From: DATKEH01 sp035546355
Lineage (GTDB): Bacteria > Acidobacteriota > Thermoanaerobaculia > Multivoradales > JAIOJS01
Direction of reading: 5' to 3'
Assembly (NCBI GenBank): GCA_035546355.1
Contig: DATKEH010000427.1
Location: 1-9,762 of the forward strand
Length of the DNA: 9,762 nucleotides
The notes beneath the pieces were generated by a model. That model was not told where the DNA came from, searched no databases, and saw only the letters and a list, made by a program, of their open reading frames with translations. Positions 5,607-9,762 of the stretch are shown piece after piece. The position numbers and the translations under genes were made by a program. Each line of letters starts with the position of its first letter. Position 1 is the first letter of the stretch.

Positions 5607-9253
<3,647 letters not shown>

Positions 9254-9269
9254 CGCCAGCGGTGATCAT

Positions 9270-9762
9270 TCAGACTGGTGCACGCGGCGCCGGCGAGCGT
9301 GCCGCGGGCACGCCGGCCGCGCGCAGGGCGCGCTCGAGCAGGAGGAAGACGCCGAGCCGATCGGTCCAGCCGTTCATCCATCCCACGGTGACGCAGTACG
9401 CGCCTTCACCCCGGTGGTGATGGGCGGCGTGGGCGCGCGCGGAGAGGATCAGCCCGCGGCGCTGCAGCCACGCCACCGGCGGCGGCACGCGGGGCGCGTG
9501 CGCCCAGCCGTGGAACAGGTTGGTGGCGAAGCCTCCGAGGGCGGCGGCGAGCAGGACGCCGTAGGGGAAGACGCCCAGCGCACCGTCTGCAGGCGCGCCC
9601 CACCACCACGCGACTGACAACATCGGCGCCAGGCCCAGGCACGCGTTGCCCGTGAGCTCGAGGACACCGTGGCGCGTCATGGCGAGCGGATCGCGATGGT
9701 GCTCGCGAAAGGGATGGATGAGCACGGCGCCGATGAGCGGCGAGTCCTCCTCGAAGAAGCGG
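9270..9762 (-). CDS. Membrane lipid desaturase, TMEM189/CarF/FAD4 family, 5' end cut by window edge
   Basis: This histidine-rich membrane protein resembles the lipid desaturase family that includes human plasmanylethanolamine desaturase (TMEM189/PEDS1), Myxococcus CarF and plant FAD4. Family landmarks appear in order: HPFREHHRDPLAMTRH, a hydrophobic segment, then NLFHGWAH, then LQRRGLILSARAHAAHHH, then YCVTVGWMN. The histidines would bind the di-iron centre. Two hydrophobic stretches (around LGLAPMLSVAWWW and YGVLLAAALGGFATNLF) are membrane segments. The frame is open to the right edge, and codons upstream of the GTG at 9725 (FFEEDSPLIGA) still fit the family, so the true start lies beyond the window and that GTG is internal. 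Family positions usually Asp/Asn (TRHD, TNGDN) read TRHG and LTGNA here, so plasmalogen formation is not assured. It is convergent with lon and not in its operon. Confidence 0.82.
   Translation of the reverse strand, partial: RFFEEDSPLIGAVLIHPFREHHRDPLAMTRHGVLELTGNACLGLAPMLSVAWWWGAPADGALGVFPYGVLLAAALGGFATNLFHGWAHAPRVPPPVAWLQRRGLILSARAHAAHHHRGEGAYCVTVGWMNGWTDRLGVFLLLERALRAAGVPAARSPAPRAPV
9297..9313. terminator. GC-rich hairpin 43 bp after the lon stop
   Basis: GCGTGCC (9297-9303) and GGCACGC (9307-9313) form a perfect 7-bp stem with a 3-nt loop. It could slow or end lon transcription, but there is no T-run. It also lies in the coding end of the opposing desaturase, where it may be only a by-product of GC-rich codons. 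Confidence 0.25.

Noticed and set aside
9414..9617. Small plus-strand frame inside the desaturase gene
   Set aside because: It is antisense to a protein with clear family motifs and has no motif of its own.
9270..9725. GTG at 9725 as the true start of the desaturase
   Set aside because: The frame stays open to the window edge, and the codons just upstream continue the family alignment, so the gene is cut by the edge.

Overview
The window is a GC-rich bacterial chromosome segment with housekeeping-type content and no sign of phage, transposon, CRISPR or plasmid functions. Codon use is uniformly G/C-ending in every gene. The tig-clpP-clpX-lon block with tRNAs just upstream, and a small conserved gene with an 'FHVQTEDKG' N-terminus, suggest a lineage such as Acidobacteriota or one of the former Deltaproteobacteria. 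This assignment is an inference from gene content and is weak.

Layout, left to right. (1) Positions 1-1992, minus strand: a two-gene acyl-CoA operon, an enoyl-CoA hydratase followed 4 nt later by a thiolase that runs off the left edge with only its last few residues missing. (2) Positions 1993-2221: a divergent intergenic region. It holds a near-perfect 20-bp palindrome (candidate operator) and a very good sigma70-type promoter driving the rightward gene. (3) Positions 2222-2920, plus strand: a conserved-looking protein of unknown function with a beta-rich C-terminal domain. It converges on (4) 2929-3132, minus strand: a ThiS sulfur-carrier protein ending in Gly-Gly. (5) Positions 3133-3250: a perfect 20-bp palindrome and a promoter feeding (6) tRNA-Lys(CTT) and tRNA-Leu(TAG), both with encoded CCA.

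(7) Positions 3515-9253, plus strand: the protein quality-control cluster tig (trigger factor), clpP, clpX and lon. Trigger factor meets nascent chains at the ribosome. ClpX unfolds tagged substrates and feeds them to the ClpP peptidase. Lon is a self-contained AAA+ protease. lon overlaps clpX by the ATGA arrangement. clpP may have an extra promoter inside the end of tig. clpX is preceded by a 204-nt spacer with a hairpin and a tandem 12-bp duplication.

(8) Positions 9270-9762, minus strand: convergent with lon, a 5'-truncated membrane lipid desaturase of the TMEM189/CarF/FAD4 family.

Most of the window is ordinary core genome, and I did not find a convincing undescribed multi-gene system. 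The items most worth a second look are the CarF-like desaturase with altered motif residues, the two palindromes sharing a GGAATTC core, the trigger factor with a shrunken and signature-less PPIase domain, and the uncharacterised 232-aa protein with its strong promoter.
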